DNA of 64,000 nucleotides from Herbaspirillum robiniae. GTDB lineage: Bacteria > Pseudomonadota > Gammaproteobacteria > Burkholderiales > Burkholderiaceae_D. The stretch covers positions 310,001 through 374,000 of the forward strand of contig NZ_NJGU01000001.1 of the NCBI RefSeq assembly GCF_002213415.1, in the 5' to 3' direction. This document shows, piece after piece, positions 36,965 to 45,727 of the stretch (the stretch's first letter is position 1; every line of letters begins with the position of its first letter). A program made the translations under genes and the position numbers. The notes under the pieces are model-generated. The model did not search any database. It was not told the origin of the DNA and saw only the letters and a program-made list of their open reading frames with translations.

Positions 36965-37828
36965 ATGAGCACCCAAATCTGGTTCATCACCGGCAGCGCC
37001 AACGGCCTCGGCCGCGACATCACCGAAGCGGCGCTTGCAGCCGGCCACAAGGTCGTGGCCGCGGCGCGCACGCCCGCGCAACTGGACGATCTCCTGCGCG
37101 CCCATCCAGAACAGCTGCTGCCGGTGCAGCTCGACGTCACCGAGCGCCCCGCCGTCGCGCGTGCCGTGCGACAGGCGATCGCCGCGTTCGGCCGCATCGA
37201 CGTGCTGGTCAACAACGCCGGCTACGGCCAGATGCTGCCCTTCGAGCAGATGGACGAAGCCGACTTCCGCGCCCAGATCGACACCAACTTCTACGGCGTG
37301 GTCGACGTCACCCGCGCCGTGCTGCCCTTCATGCGCGAGCGCCGCAGCGGCCACATCATCAACGTCTCGTCGGTGGGCGGACGCATCGGCGTGCCGGGCA
37401 TGAGCGCCTACCAGTCCGCCAAATGGGCGGTCGGCGGCTTCACCGAGGTGCTGGCGATGGAAACCGCGCCGCTGGGCATCAAGGTCACCGCCATCGAGCC
37501 GGGCGGCATGCGCACCAACTGGGCCCAGCGCGCCCGCGGCAATGCGCCGGAAGTGATGGCCGACTACGAGGAATCGGTCGGCCACTGGATGAAGCAGCTG
37601 GTCCAGATCGCCGGCGCCGAGCACAGCGACCCGGCGCGCGTGGCGCAGGTGGTGCTCAAGCTGGCCGGCCACGCGGCCCCGCCCATGCACCTGATGCTGG
37701 GCGAAGACGCCCTGCACTACTTCAACATGGTCGAAGAGCAGCGCGTGGCCACGGCCGAGCGCTGGAAGCACGTCACCACCGCCACCGGCTATTCGGAACA
37801 GCCGGTGCCGGAACTGCCGGCACAATAA
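36965..37828 (+). CDS. Short-chain dehydrogenase/reductase
   Basis: A 287-residue classical SDR oxidoreductase. The cofactor motif TGSANGLG is at residues 10-17, NNAG near 85, catalytic serine in INVSSVGGR and the YQSAK motif (Tyr-X3-Lys) near 155. AARTPAQ after the second strand suggests NADP(H) preference, since an arginine follows. AAAGGAAA precedes the ATG; the open frame begins at 36881 but that region is the operator. It is likely induced when the adjacent TetR protein is released, and is followed after 62 bases by an NAD(P)-binding protein gene. Substrate unknown. Confidence 0.9.
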   Translation: MSTQIWFITGSANGLGRDITEAALAAGHKVVAAARTPAQLDDLLRAHPEQLLPVQLDVTERPAVARAVRQAIAAFGRIDVLVNNAGYGQMLPFEQMDEADFRAQIDTNFYGVVDVTRAVLPFMRERRSGHIINVSSVGGRIGVPGMSAYQSAKWAVGGFTEVLAMETAPLGIKVTAIEPGGMRTNWAQRARGNAPEVMADYEESVGHWMKQLVQIAGAEHSDPARVAQVVLKLAGHAAPPMHLMLGEDALHYFNMVEEQRVATAERWKHVTTATGYSEQPVPELPAQ

Positions 37829-37890
37829 ACGGCGGCCCGGTCCGTCATCGCCATGACCACGAAAAGACAACGAAAAGACAAGGAAACACG

Positions 37891-38610
37891 ATGAAAGTAT
37901 TGATCTTCGGCGCCAGCGGCATGGTCGGACTGGGCGTGCTGCGCGAGTGCCTGGTGGCCGCCGACGTCACCCAGGTGACCACCATCGGCCGCACCCCGGC
38001 CGACACCAGCCTGTTTCGCCGCGACCGCATGGACGCCGGCTTCAACTACGCGGTAAGCCACAAGCTGCGCCAGGTGACGCATGCCGACATGTTCGACTAC
38101 GCCGCCATCGAACCGCTGCTGGCCGGCTACGACGCCTGCTTCTTCTGCCTGGGCGTGTCTTCGCTGGGCATGCGCGAGGACGACTACGCGCGCATCACCT
38201 ACGACCTGACCCTGGCCGCGGCGCGCACGCTGCGCAGGCTCAATCCGGGGATGCGCTTCGTCTACGTCTCCGGCGCCAGCACCGACAGCAGCGAGCAAGG
38301 CAAGACCATGTGGGCGCGCGTCAAGGGCCGCACGGAAAATGCGCTGCTCGGGCTGGGTTTCGGCGGCGCCTTCATGTTCCGCCCGGGCGCGATGATCGCC
38401 ATGCACGGCGTGCGCTCCAAGACCCTGGCCTACCGCATCCTCTATCCGGTGCTGGGGCCGCTGCTGCCGCTGGCGCGCCTGATCTGGCCGGACCAGGTAC
38501 TGACCACCGAACTGATCGGCCGGGCCATGCTGGAAGCCGCGCGCCGGGGCGCAGCCAAGGGCGTGCTCGAGAGCCCGGACATCCGCCGCCTGGCCGCGGG
38601 CGGCGCCTGA
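37891..38610 (+). CDS. NAD(P)-binding Rossmann-fold protein (atypical SDR)
   Basis: A 239-residue protein with an N-terminal Rossmann motif GASGMVGLGVL (residues 7-17), in the atypical SDR/NAD(P)H-binding group (HTATIP2/NmrA-like). It lacks a clear Tyr-X3-Lys pair at the usual place; YVSGASTDSSEQG near 130 and a serine-rich loop replace it, so an enzymatic role is uncertain. AAGGAAA precedes the ATG at 37891. It follows the SDR gene by 62 bases and probably shares its transcript. Confidence 0.85.
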   Translation: MKVLIFGASGMVGLGVLRECLVAADVTQVTTIGRTPADTSLFRRDRMDAGFNYAVSHKLRQVTHADMFDYAAIEPLLAGYDACFFCLGVSSLGMREDDYARITYDLTLAAARTLRRLNPGMRFVYVSGASTDSSEQGKTMWARVKGRTENALLGLGFGGAFMFRPGAMIAMHGVRSKTLAYRILYPVLGPLLPLARLIWPDQVLTTELIGRAMLEAARRGAAKGVLESPDIRRLAAGGA

Positions 38611-38682
38611 GGCTCGTTCGCAGCTCAGCGCCGCGACTCCGGTCGCCCTCCTGCGCTTGCAACGTTACAACGCGTCAGCGCG

Positions 38683-39387
38683 TCAGCGCGCCACCTCGAA
38701 ACTGAGCGTGGCGACATGGCGCACGTCGGTATATTCCTTGCCCTCGATGGTGACCGAACCGTTCACCTTGGCCGTCACCTCCAGCACGTACAGGCCGGGG
38801 AACGGCGTGCCCAGCGTCACGGTGCCGTCCTTGGCGGGCGCCAGCACGCGGCGCCAGCCCTCGGAGGTCTCGACGTTGACCTGGGAGGCGGCCACGGCAT
38901 TGCCCTTCCACATCAGGCGGAAGGTATTGCCGCCGGCCTCGGTGGGCACCAGCTCCAGGTCGTTGACGGCCGTGGTCTCGCTGCGGCCATAGCGCGCCTG
39001 GTAGAACACCACGGTGTTCTTGCCGGTGACCTCGCGCGCCGAAAAGCGCAGGTCGCCGGCCGCCGGCGCGCGGTCGATCTGCAAATGGTCGCCGGCGGTG
39101 GTCAGCGGCAGGCTGGACGAGGCATCCGCGGGAAACGCCTTGGGCATCTCGATTTGCGGCATGGCCGCATCGCGCTTGGCCAGCTCGCCCGAGTAGACGC
39201 GGAAACGGTTGCCGGCGGCTTCGCCGGCGCCATCCTTCTCCAGCCACAGGTAATTGGCGTAGGCCGGATTGGCCAGCGCCAGCGAGGCCGTCAGCGCCAC
39301 GGCCGACATCAGCTGCTTGCGCCCGCTGCTGAAACAATGGGACACGGTGGCGGGCAAGGCCGTGGTTTTCTTGTTGCTGATCGTCAT
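38683..39387 (-). CDS. DUF4198 domain exported protein, iron-regulated
   Basis: A 234-residue exported protein. A signal peptide (MSAVALTASLALANPAYA) is followed by NYLWLEKDG, and the rest fits the DUF4198 pattern of cell-envelope proteins found with metal transport and TonB receptor genes, some related to a NikM-like fold: LQIDRAPAAGDLRFSAREV, a C-terminal LYVLEVTAKVNGSVTIEGKEYTDVRHVATL. A Fur-like box lies about 90 bases upstream, which suggests an iron-starvation role. Start uncertain: ATG at 39387 is given; ATG at 39417 is in frame. Confidence 0.78.
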   Translation of the reverse strand: MTISNKKTTALPATVSHCFSSGRKQLMSAVALTASLALANPAYANYLWLEKDGAGEAAGNRFRVYSGELAKRDAAMPQIEMPKAFPADASSSLPLTTAGDHLQIDRAPAAGDLRFSAREVTGKNTVVFYQARYGRSETTAVNDLELVPTEAGGNTFRLMWKGNAVAASQVNVETSEGWRRVLAPAKDGTVTLGTPFPGLYVLEVTAKVNGSVTIEGKEYTDVRHVATLSFEVAR

Positions 39388-39474
39388 GATGTTTGCGTTG
39401 CGTTCAATGGGCGCCATGGCCTTGCCGACGGGCACGCGATGGCCGGAATCATTTGCCAGGCGGGAGTGCCTTCA

Positions 39475-39493
39475 AATAATAATAATTCTCATT
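39475..39493. promoter_or_regulatory. Fur-like box upstream of the DUF4198 gene
   Basis: AATAATAATAATTCTCATT is a 19-base Fur-type site (repeated AAT units with AATTCTCATT) in an A/T-rich island 88 bases before the minus-strand gene. It shares its last ten bases with the box at 24349. Confidence 0.72.
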
Positions 39494-39576
39494 TGAGATG
39501 ATACCCGTTTGCACCGGAAAGCTCCATTGATATTCACTTCAAAACGTAACTTTCTCTCCCACCACATCCAGCCGCC

Positions 39577-40521
39577 TCAACTGGGAATGAAGATTTCTTC
39601 CTCAGGCTGAAGCGCAAATCCGCCGCGCTTGATGCGCTGCAGCTCCTCCGCCGGTGGCATGCCGAACATGCGCTTGAACTCGCGGTTGAACTGCGGCGCA
39701 CTCTCATAACCGACCTGGCCGCTGGCGGACACGGCGCTCAAGCCATAGCGCTGCATCAGCATGCGCGCCCGGTGCAGCCGGATCGCCTTGAGATATTGCA
39801 GCGGCGAGCTGCCGGTGGCGGTGCGGAAATGCACGTGAAAAACCGGCACGCTCATATCGGCCTCCTTGGCCATGCGCGCCACCGTCAATGGCTGCATGTG
39901 CCGCGCCACCATCAGGCGCAGCGCCCTTGCCACATCCCCGAAACGCCCCTTGCCGATCAGCGAGGCGCGCAACAACGATCCCTGCGCGCCGCTCAAGGCG
40001 CGAAAGAAGATCTCGCGCAGCAAGGAGCGCCCCAGCACGCGCGACTCGGTGGCGTCGCCGGCCACCTCGAGCAGCCGTTGCAGCGACGTCCGCATGTGCT
40101 CGTCCATCGTCGCCGCAATGCGCGCTTGCGGCGCGGGCAGCTCGGCGCCGCGCGGATCGGTCTCGCGCAGCAGCTCCGTCATGAGCACGGGATCGAGTCG
40201 CAGATGCGCGGCCAGCAAGGGCTCGTCCTCGGTCGCCTCGATTTCGCAGACGAACGGCAGCGTCAGCGTCAGCATGCGGTAGTGTTGCGCGTCGGACTCG
40301 GACGCCTCGTCGGCCAGGTAGTCCCGCTTGCGGCCCTGGGCCACCAGCAAGATTCCCGGACCGTGCAACACCGGCATGCGCGGCTGCGGCCGGCCGGCGC
40401 GCAAGACGCGCAGTTCGGCCAGCGATGTCATGTTGTAGCCCTCATCGGGGGCAAGCGCCGCCAGCAGGTCCGCCGTACGTGACGAGGCGGGGTCTTCGGA
40501 TGCGTGTGCGCGCTTGATCAT
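39577..40521 (-). CDS. AraC-family transcriptional regulator
   Basis: A 314-residue regulator with an N-terminal AraC_N-type sensor domain (LLAALAPDEGYN, then GILLVAQGRKRDYLADEA, about residues 20-180) and two C-terminal helix-turn-helix motifs (about 210-300; the second includes SASGQVGYESAPQFNREFKRMFG). Strongly similar to the other AraC protein in this window at 49416 in both halves. It lies between the DUF4198 gene and the TonB receptor gene on the same strand; whether it controls iron genes is open. Upstream spacing of 151 bases to the receptor gene suggests its own promoter. Confidence 0.9.
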   Translation of the reverse strand: MIKRAHASEDPASSRTADLLAALAPDEGYNMTSLAELRVLRAGRPQPRMPVLHGPGILLVAQGRKRDYLADEASESDAQHYRMLTLTLPFVCEIEATEDEPLLAAHLRLDPVLMTELLRETDPRGAELPAPQARIAATMDEHMRTSLQRLLEVAGDATESRVLGRSLLREIFFRALSGAQGSLLRASLIGKGRFGDVARALRLMVARHMQPLTVARMAKEADMSVPVFHVHFRTATGSSPLQYLKAIRLHRARMLMQRYGLSAVSASGQVGYESAPQFNREFKRMFGMPPAEELQRIKRGGFALQPEEEIFIPS

Positions 40522-40672
40522 GTTCTTCTCCTTCTCAACTTTCCTGTCGCCGCAACCGCTGCGAAGCGGATCGTGACGACAACTGCCCGGTCGCGAACAT
40601 CGCCCAAAGCGGCCGGCCGCGCCGGTAAAAAAATCTGCCCATCCTCACTCAAACGGCCGGGCCAGCCCTGCC

Positions 40673-43117
40673 TCAAAACTCCATCCGCACATTCAGGCTG
40701 AGCGTGCGCGGCGCCCCGGCGAACATGTAATTGCTGCCGTTGTAGACCCAGTAGCGGTTGTCGGTGAGGTTCTGGATCTGCGCATTCAAGGTGACGTCCC
40801 GGCCTGCCAGGTAGGTACGGAACTGCGCGCCGCCGTCGAAGACGGTGTAAGACGGCAGATCCAGATCGGAAGTGGTATTGAGCCTGGAGCGGCCCACGTG
40901 ACGCCCGCCGGCATTGAGGCTCAGCCCGGGAAACTGCGGTACGCGGTAGCGCACCGACGCAGTGGCCTGGAAGCGCGGCGCGCCGGCGACCGCCCTGCCC
41001 GCCATGTCGGCGGAAGTCTGCAGGTACCGGGCGTCCAGGCGCATCACCCCGCCCGCCACCGACAATGCCGGTGTCAGGTCGTAGCGTCCCCACAGATCCA
41101 GGCCCTGGTAGCGGGTCTCGCCGTCCTGCACGAAGTCATTGGCGGCATTGACGTATTCGGCCGCGCGCCGGATGCGAAACAAGGCGGCCGTGGCGGCCCA
41201 GCGTTCGCGCCCGGCTTTCAGGCCCAGCTCCACCTGCCGGCTGCGGACCGGCCCCATTACCTCGCCGTAGTTGGCCGTACGCCCACCGCTGCCATTGTTG
41301 CCGGCGACACCGCCGCGTTCCAGCGCCTCCACATAGCTGCCGTAGAGCGTGGCGCCCTCGGCCGGCTTGAACATCAAGGCCAAAGTCGGCGTCAGCGGGC
41401 TCTGGCGATAGGTGCCGCCGGCCGTGCCGTCGTCGTTGTAGTCACGCTGATCGAAGCGCGTATAGCGCGCGCCCGCGATCAGCGACCACCTTTCGTCCAG
41501 CGCCAGCGTATCGCTCGCGAACAAGGCATCCTGGACGATGTCGGTGGAACGATACTGCCGGTGGCCATCGTTGCTGATGCCGCCGGTGCCGAGGCTGTTG
41601 TCGCGATAGAGGCTGCCGGCGCCCACCGTGGCAATGGTGGCGTCGCGGTCGTCCAGCATCTGGTAGACCTGGCGGCTGGCGCCCAGCGCCAGCTGGTGCG
41701 TGACGGCGCCGGTCCGCACCTGACCTTCCAGCATGGCCTGCAGCTGCTGGAACTGGAAACCGTAAATGCCCGCGCTTTGCGATACCGTTGTGTCGCCGGC
41801 GGCATTGCCGATCCTCACCGTGCTGTAGACGTAATCCACGTCCTCGCGCGCGTAGCGATAGTCGAGGCGGGCCTTCCAACCCTCCTCGAGCCGCCACTGC
41901 AGCCCGGTGCTGACCATGATGTTTTCGTTGTTGAAGTAACTGCCTGCGGGTTGCTGGCGCGTACCCGGCTCGATGGTGGCGGGAATGGGCAATCCCTTGC
42001 CCAGCGCAAAGCCCCAGAAGGCGTTGCCCAGCGATTTGCGCCTGGCATACAGCGTATCGAAGCTCAGGGTCAGGCGGCTGGTCAGCTTCAGCTCAAGGGC
42101 CAGCGAAGCGGCGTCGCGCACCAGCTCGCCGCCGGTGAAGTAGGTCCCGCCCTGCTCATGCACAAGATTGACGCGGTATCCGAAACGCTTGTCGTCGCCG
42201 GCCCGCCCGCCGGCGTCGATATGCTGCGCCAGCAGCGAACCCGTCTTGTAGCCGACGTCCACTGCGAAAACGTTATCATCGACAGGCCGCTTAAGGACGT
42301 AGTTCATGATGGCGCCAGGTGCGCCGAAGCCATACATGAAACCGCTCGCCCCCTTGAGCAGTTCGACGCGCTCGAACATTTCCAGCGGCAACATATCGTT
42401 ACCCCACCCGGGCATGGCCAAGCCATCCATCTTGAGGCCGTCGGTCTCGTCTATGCCCAGCCCGCGCACCAGAATCGACGAGCCGCGGGCGTACTCGCCG
42501 CTGGCCGCGGTCACCGAGGGATCCAGGCGAAACGCCTGTTCGACGGTGGTGACCTGGCGCTCCTGGATTTCTTCCCGCTCCACCACGCTGACCGAAAACG
42601 GCGTATCCAGCACGGCGCGCGCGCCCAGCGCTCCGCCGGCAATCGCGCGCCTCATGCCCTCGCGACCGGGATCGGCGCCGGCAACCACCGACACCACCGG
42701 CAAGCTCGCCATGTCATCATCGCGCCGGCGCAGCACCACGCTGTCGTCGGCGCGGCGCTCGGCTTGCAATCCGCTGCCCGCGAGCAACAGCTCCAGCGCG
42801 CGCTCCTTGTCGTAGCTGCCGCGCAAGCCGGCGCTGCGCTTGCCCTGCGCCAATACCGGATCGATCACCAGCAGCGTGTGCGAATGCAGGGCATACAGGT
42901 TCAGGGCCTGGTCCAGCGGACCGGCGGGAATGTCGTAGGCCAGCATCCGGCCGGAGGAATCAGGCGAGGCAGCCGCGCGTGCGGACGAAAGCGGGAAGGC
43001 ACACCACAGCGCGATGACGCCGGCCGCCAGGAAGTGCGCGGCGCACGCAGGCGCAGGCGAAGCCCCGGACGGCCGCCGCCCGGGGGCGGATGCGGATCTG
43101 GGGCGAATGAAGTGCAT
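40673..43117 (-). CDS. TonB-dependent receptor with signalling (STN) domain
   Basis: An 814-residue outer-membrane receptor for a ferric siderophore. A long signal peptide (to about residue 48, SSARAAA), an STN domain at about 58-130 (LAYDIPAGPLDQALNLYALHS, LLLAGSGLQAERRADDSVVLRR), a plug with VLDTPFSVSVVEREEIQERQVTTVEQAFR and a 22-strand barrel ending LSLNVRMEF. The STN domain and the upstream FecI/FecR genes imply surface signalling. The plug sequence is of the FpvA/FhuE/PupB type. No gene for siderophore synthesis is seen, so it likely takes up a siderophore made by others (inferred). Confidence 0.94.
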   Translation of the reverse strand: MHFIRPRSASAPGRRPSGASPAPACAAHFLAAGVIALWCAFPLSSARAAASPDSSGRMLAYDIPAGPLDQALNLYALHSHTLLVIDPVLAQGKRSAGLRGSYDKERALELLLAGSGLQAERRADDSVVLRRRDDDMASLPVVSVVAGADPGREGMRRAIAGGALGARAVLDTPFSVSVVEREEIQERQVTTVEQAFRLDPSVTAASGEYARGSSILVRGLGIDETDGLKMDGLAMPGWGNDMLPLEMFERVELLKGASGFMYGFGAPGAIMNYVLKRPVDDNVFAVDVGYKTGSLLAQHIDAGGRAGDDKRFGYRVNLVHEQGGTYFTGGELVRDAASLALELKLTSRLTLSFDTLYARRKSLGNAFWGFALGKGLPIPATIEPGTRQQPAGSYFNNENIMVSTGLQWRLEEGWKARLDYRYAREDVDYVYSTVRIGNAAGDTTVSQSAGIYGFQFQQLQAMLEGQVRTGAVTHQLALGASRQVYQMLDDRDATIATVGAGSLYRDNSLGTGGISNDGHRQYRSTDIVQDALFASDTLALDERWSLIAGARYTRFDQRDYNDDGTAGGTYRQSPLTPTLALMFKPAEGATLYGSYVEALERGGVAGNNGSGGRTANYGEVMGPVRSRQVELGLKAGRERWAATAALFRIRRAAEYVNAANDFVQDGETRYQGLDLWGRYDLTPALSVAGGVMRLDARYLQTSADMAGRAVAGAPRFQATASVRYRVPQFPGLSLNAGGRHVGRSRLNTTSDLDLPSYTVFDGGAQFRTYLAGRDVTLNAQIQNLTDNRYWVYNGSNYMFAGAPRTLSLNVRMEF

Positions 43118-43189
43118 GGTGTTTTATCCTCGTGGTCGATGCAGGAGACGCAGCTCCCATCTCCTTTAACGAACGAGAATAAAAAAGTG

Positions 43190-44227
43190 CTATGGTTTGG
43201 CCGATTTTTTTTCCGGCGCCCGCGTCAGGCTGATCCAGTAGCGGGTACGACGTTCGGCGCGAACGGGGAAAGCGCGCTCCAGCGCCGCCAGCACGCGATC
43301 GCTGTCGCCCAGCGGGAAGACGCCGGTGACGCGGATGTCGGCGATATCGTCATCCACGCGGACCACGCCGTGCCGGTAACGCGCCAGCTCCTGCGCCACT
43401 TCCGCCAGCGGACGATCGCGCACCACCAGCATGCCATCGATCCAGGCTTGCGCATTGGGATCCAGTTGCGCCACATCGCTCACCCGGTCCAGGTCGAAGT
43501 CCGCCTGCTGTCCGGCGGTCAGCGTGAAGCCCTCCCCTGAAACGCCGTGCGGACGAACCCGCACCGCGCCCTGCAACACCTCCACCCGGCTCAGGCCTTG
43601 GCTGTCGAGCAGGCCCTCTTCTTTCGTCCGGCGCACGACAAAGCGGGTCCCCAGCGCCTGCACCCGGCCCTGGCTCGTGTCCACCACCACCGGCTGGTCA
43701 CGCCAGGCGTCGGCATGGGCGGTTTCCAGCATGATGGCGCCGCGCAGCAACACCACCCGGCGCATGCCTTCTTCAAAACGGATATCCACCGCGCTGTCGG
43801 TGTCCATGACCATGCGGCTGCCGTCAGGCAGCATCGCCTCGCGCTGCTCGCCGACGCCGGTACGCAGACCCGCGCTCAGCGCCGCCAACTCCTTCCTGCC
43901 GCCGAAGCACAACACGGCCAAGGTCGTCGCGCCCGTGATCGCCAGCACACGGCGGCGCGACAGGCGCGCCTTTGCGGGCACGGCGGCGCTGCGCAATGCC
44001 TGTCCTGCAGCAGGCTCCGGCACATTGCGCAGCGCCGACTGAAAGGCGAGCACCGAGGTCCAATGCAGGGAATGAGACGGATCGGCGGCCAGCCAGCGGT
44101 CGAAATCGGATTGCTCCTGCGCCGACACTTCGCCCGAAGACAGCACCACGAACCAGTGCAAGGCCTGATCCATGGCATCTCCGGCCGGCGCTGCGTGCGG
44201 GTCGCTCTCGGGAATATCCGCCGGCAT
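43190..44227 (-). CDS. FecR-type anti-sigma/signal transducer
   Basis: A 345-residue FecR regulator paired with the sigma factor just upstream and the receptor downstream. The N-terminal DUF4880-type segment (DQALHWFVVLSSGEVSAQEQSDFDRW) is followed by a single membrane helix (VLAITGATTLAVLCFGG, about residue 95) and the FecR domain (ETAHADAWRDQPVVVDTS region, AMLPDGSRMVMDTDSAVDI). The ATG at 44227 is chosen since it has GAGG at good distance; a GTG at 44239 is in frame. Receptor contact should be through the C terminus (VTGVFPLGDSDRVLAALE). Confidence 0.92.
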   Translation of the reverse strand: MPADIPESDPHAAPAGDAMDQALHWFVVLSSGEVSAQEQSDFDRWLAADPSHSLHWTSVLAFQSALRNVPEPAAGQALRSAAVPAKARLSRRRVLAITGATTLAVLCFGGRKELAALSAGLRTGVGEQREAMLPDGSRMVMDTDSAVDIRFEEGMRRVVLLRGAIMLETAHADAWRDQPVVVDTSQGRVQALGTRFVVRRTKEEGLLDSQGLSRVEVLQGAVRVRPHGVSGEGFTLTAGQQADFDLDRVSDVAQLDPNAQAWIDGMLVVRDRPLAEVAQELARYRHGVVRVDDDIADIRVTGVFPLGDSDRVLAALERAFPVRAERRTRYWISLTRAPEKKSAKP

Positions 44228-44244
44228 GCTGGGCCTCACCGGCC

Positions 44245-44784
44245 TCAGCGGGCAGCCGGCACGGCGCCGGCTTCCTGCATGGCGACAAAGCAGGCGCGCG
44301 TGGCGGTCAGCATGTGCTTGCGCACCGTGGCCACGGCGATCCCCAGGGATTCGGCGATGGCGCTGTAAGTCTGGCCATCGAATTGCGACATCAGGAAAGT
44401 CTCGCGCACCTTGGCCGGAAGGCTGTCCAATGCGCGGTCGATCGCGCCCAGCGTCTGCAGGGCGATCAGGGTTTCTTCATGGGACGGCGCCGCCGTTTCA
44501 GGCAAGCTGGACAAGGCGTCGACATAGGCGGCCTCCAGCTTGCGGCGACGATACAGATCGATGACCAGATTCCTGGCGATGCGCACCAGGTAAGGCCGCG
44601 CCTCTTCCGGCCTGGGCATGCTGGCGCCGGACGCCACGCGCACGTAGGTATCCTGGGCCAGGTCGGCGGCATCGACCGTGTTGCCCAGCTTGCGTTGCAA
44701 CCACTGCACCAGCCAGTTGTGATGGCCGCTGTACATCCGGTCCAGCGAATCGCTGCGCTGCGTGTTCAAGGACTGCCCGTTCAT
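44245..44784 (-). CDS. ECF sigma factor, FecI type
   Basis: A 179-residue iron-starvation sigma factor, first of the sigma-FecR-receptor cassette. Region 2 is LDRMYSGHHNWLVQWLQRKLG with DAADLAQDTYVRV, region 4 is LPAKVRETFLMSQFDGQTYSAIAESLGIAVATVRKHM. It is clearly related to the sigma factor at 24382 (same YSGHH/YTQHH and DAADLA blocks). The region upstream holds A/T-rich bases (ATTAATAATC) that could be part of a Fur site, but the match is too weak to annotate. Confidence 0.93.
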   Translation of the reverse strand: MNGQSLNTQRSDSLDRMYSGHHNWLVQWLQRKLGNTVDAADLAQDTYVRVASGASMPRPEEARPYLVRIARNLVIDLYRRRKLEAAYVDALSSLPETAAPSHEETLIALQTLGAIDRALDSLPAKVRETFLMSQFDGQTYSAIAESLGIAVATVRKHMLTATRACFVAMQEAGAVPAAR

Positions 44785-44953
44785 AGAGCTATTAATAATC
44801 TTTTGCAGAGGAAAATCGTAATCTGATGAATTTCTGACGAATTTGTCAGCTTGACCAGTGTAACGCGTTTCCTAATTTGCATCAGATGACACTTTTTCAT
44901 TCAGGCAAGACTGATAGTCATCATTCCGCACACGTCGAAAACTTCTCCTTGAA

Positions 44954-44976
44954 TTTTAAGACGACTGGTCATATTA
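44954..44976. promoter_or_regulatory. TetR operator, tetR copy
   Basis: AAGACGACTGGTCATATTA within this site matches the site at 45677 except for one base, and both hold the core GACYGGTC with TTTTAA and TTA arms. It ends seven bases before the start codon, so bound repressor would block the gene's own transcription. Confidence 0.8.
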
Positions 44977-44983
44977 TCCTTGC

Positions 44984-45559
44984 ATGACCAAACCCAACAC
45001 CCGCGAACAGATCTTCGATGCCGCCCTGAAACTGCTTTCCGAGCGCAGCTTCAACTCGTGCAGCGTGCAGGACATCACGGCTGCGGCCGGCGTGCCCAAG
45101 GGTTCGTTCTACAACCATTTCGAGAGCAAGGAAGCGCTGGCCGCCGAGATCGTCACGCACTACGGCGTGCTGGGCAAATGGCGCGAGATGCTGCTGGACG
45201 ATGCGATCGCGCCGCTGGAGCGCCTGCGCCGCTACTTCACCATCGTCAACGGCAAGCTGGCCGAAAGCGGTTACCAGCACGGCTGCATGGTCGGCAACAT
45301 GAGCGCCGAGCTGGCCGAGCAGAGCCCGATGATCCGCGCCCAGCTGGGCGAAGTCTACGAGCGCTGGACCGACAAGCTGGAATACGCGGTCGCCGCCGGC
45401 CAGAAGGAAGGCAGCATCCCCGCCAAGACCGATGCGCGGATCCTGGCGAGCTTCCTGCTCAATGCCTGGGAAGGCACCATCCTGCGGGTACGGGTCGAGC
45501 GCAGCAGCGTGCCGTTCGAGCAGTTCATGGATCTGGCGTTCAACAAGATCCTGGCCTGA
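44984..45559 (+). CDS. TetR-family repressor of the adjacent MFS exporter
   Basis: A 191-residue TetR protein. The DNA-binding domain covers about residues 8-52 (IFDAALKLLSERSFNSCSVQDITAAAGVPKGSFYNHFESKEAL). The C-terminal half resembles the TetR_C_16/AcuR-like group (GCMVGNMSAELAEQSPMIRAQL). The same operator sequence precedes this gene and the MFS gene downstream, giving a simple autoregulated repressor-exporter pair. The signal is unknown. Confidence 0.93.
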   Translation: MTKPNTREQIFDAALKLLSERSFNSCSVQDITAAAGVPKGSFYNHFESKEALAAEIVTHYGVLGKWREMLLDDAIAPLERLRRYFTIVNGKLAESGYQHGCMVGNMSAELAEQSPMIRAQLGEVYERWTDKLEYAVAAGQKEGSIPAKTDARILASFLLNAWEGTILRVRVERSSVPFEQFMDLAFNKILA

Positions 45560-45642
45560 GCGATCCGGCGGCCCGGCATCCCGCGCAGCACGCAGTACGC
45601 AAGGTTTCGACTGTCAGCCTGATCACATCTTCATGCAGCAAA

Positions 45643-45670
45643 GCCGCCCGCAACCCGGCGGCATTTTTTT
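45643..45670 (+). terminator. Terminator after the TetR gene
   Basis: GCCGCC and GGCGGC form a 6-bp G/C stem around an eight-base loop, followed by ATTTTTTT. It ends just before the second operator at 45677, so repressor and exporter genes have separate transcripts. Confidence 0.78.
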
Positions 45671-45676
45671 AAATCA

Positions 45677-45699
45677 TTTTAAGACGACCGGTCATATTA
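45677..45699. promoter_or_regulatory. TetR operator, MFS copy
   Basis: AAGACGACCGGTCATATTA within this site has the perfect palindrome GACCGGTC flanked by TTTTAAGAC and ATATTAAAC. It is 29 bases before the MFS start and should be bound by the product of the gene at 44984. Confidence 0.8.
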
Positions 45700-45727
45700 A
45701 ACATATTTCAAGCACAAGGACTCCGCC

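Noticed and set aside
43118..43189. Fur box before the second TonB receptor gene
   Set aside because: Only TATTCTCGTT on the minus strand resembles the box; the other half is missing. Receptor control is more likely through the sigma factor.
44785..44983. Fur box before the second sigma gene
   Set aside because: ATTAATAATC and GATAGTCATCATT are suggestive but neither gives a 19-base palindrome.
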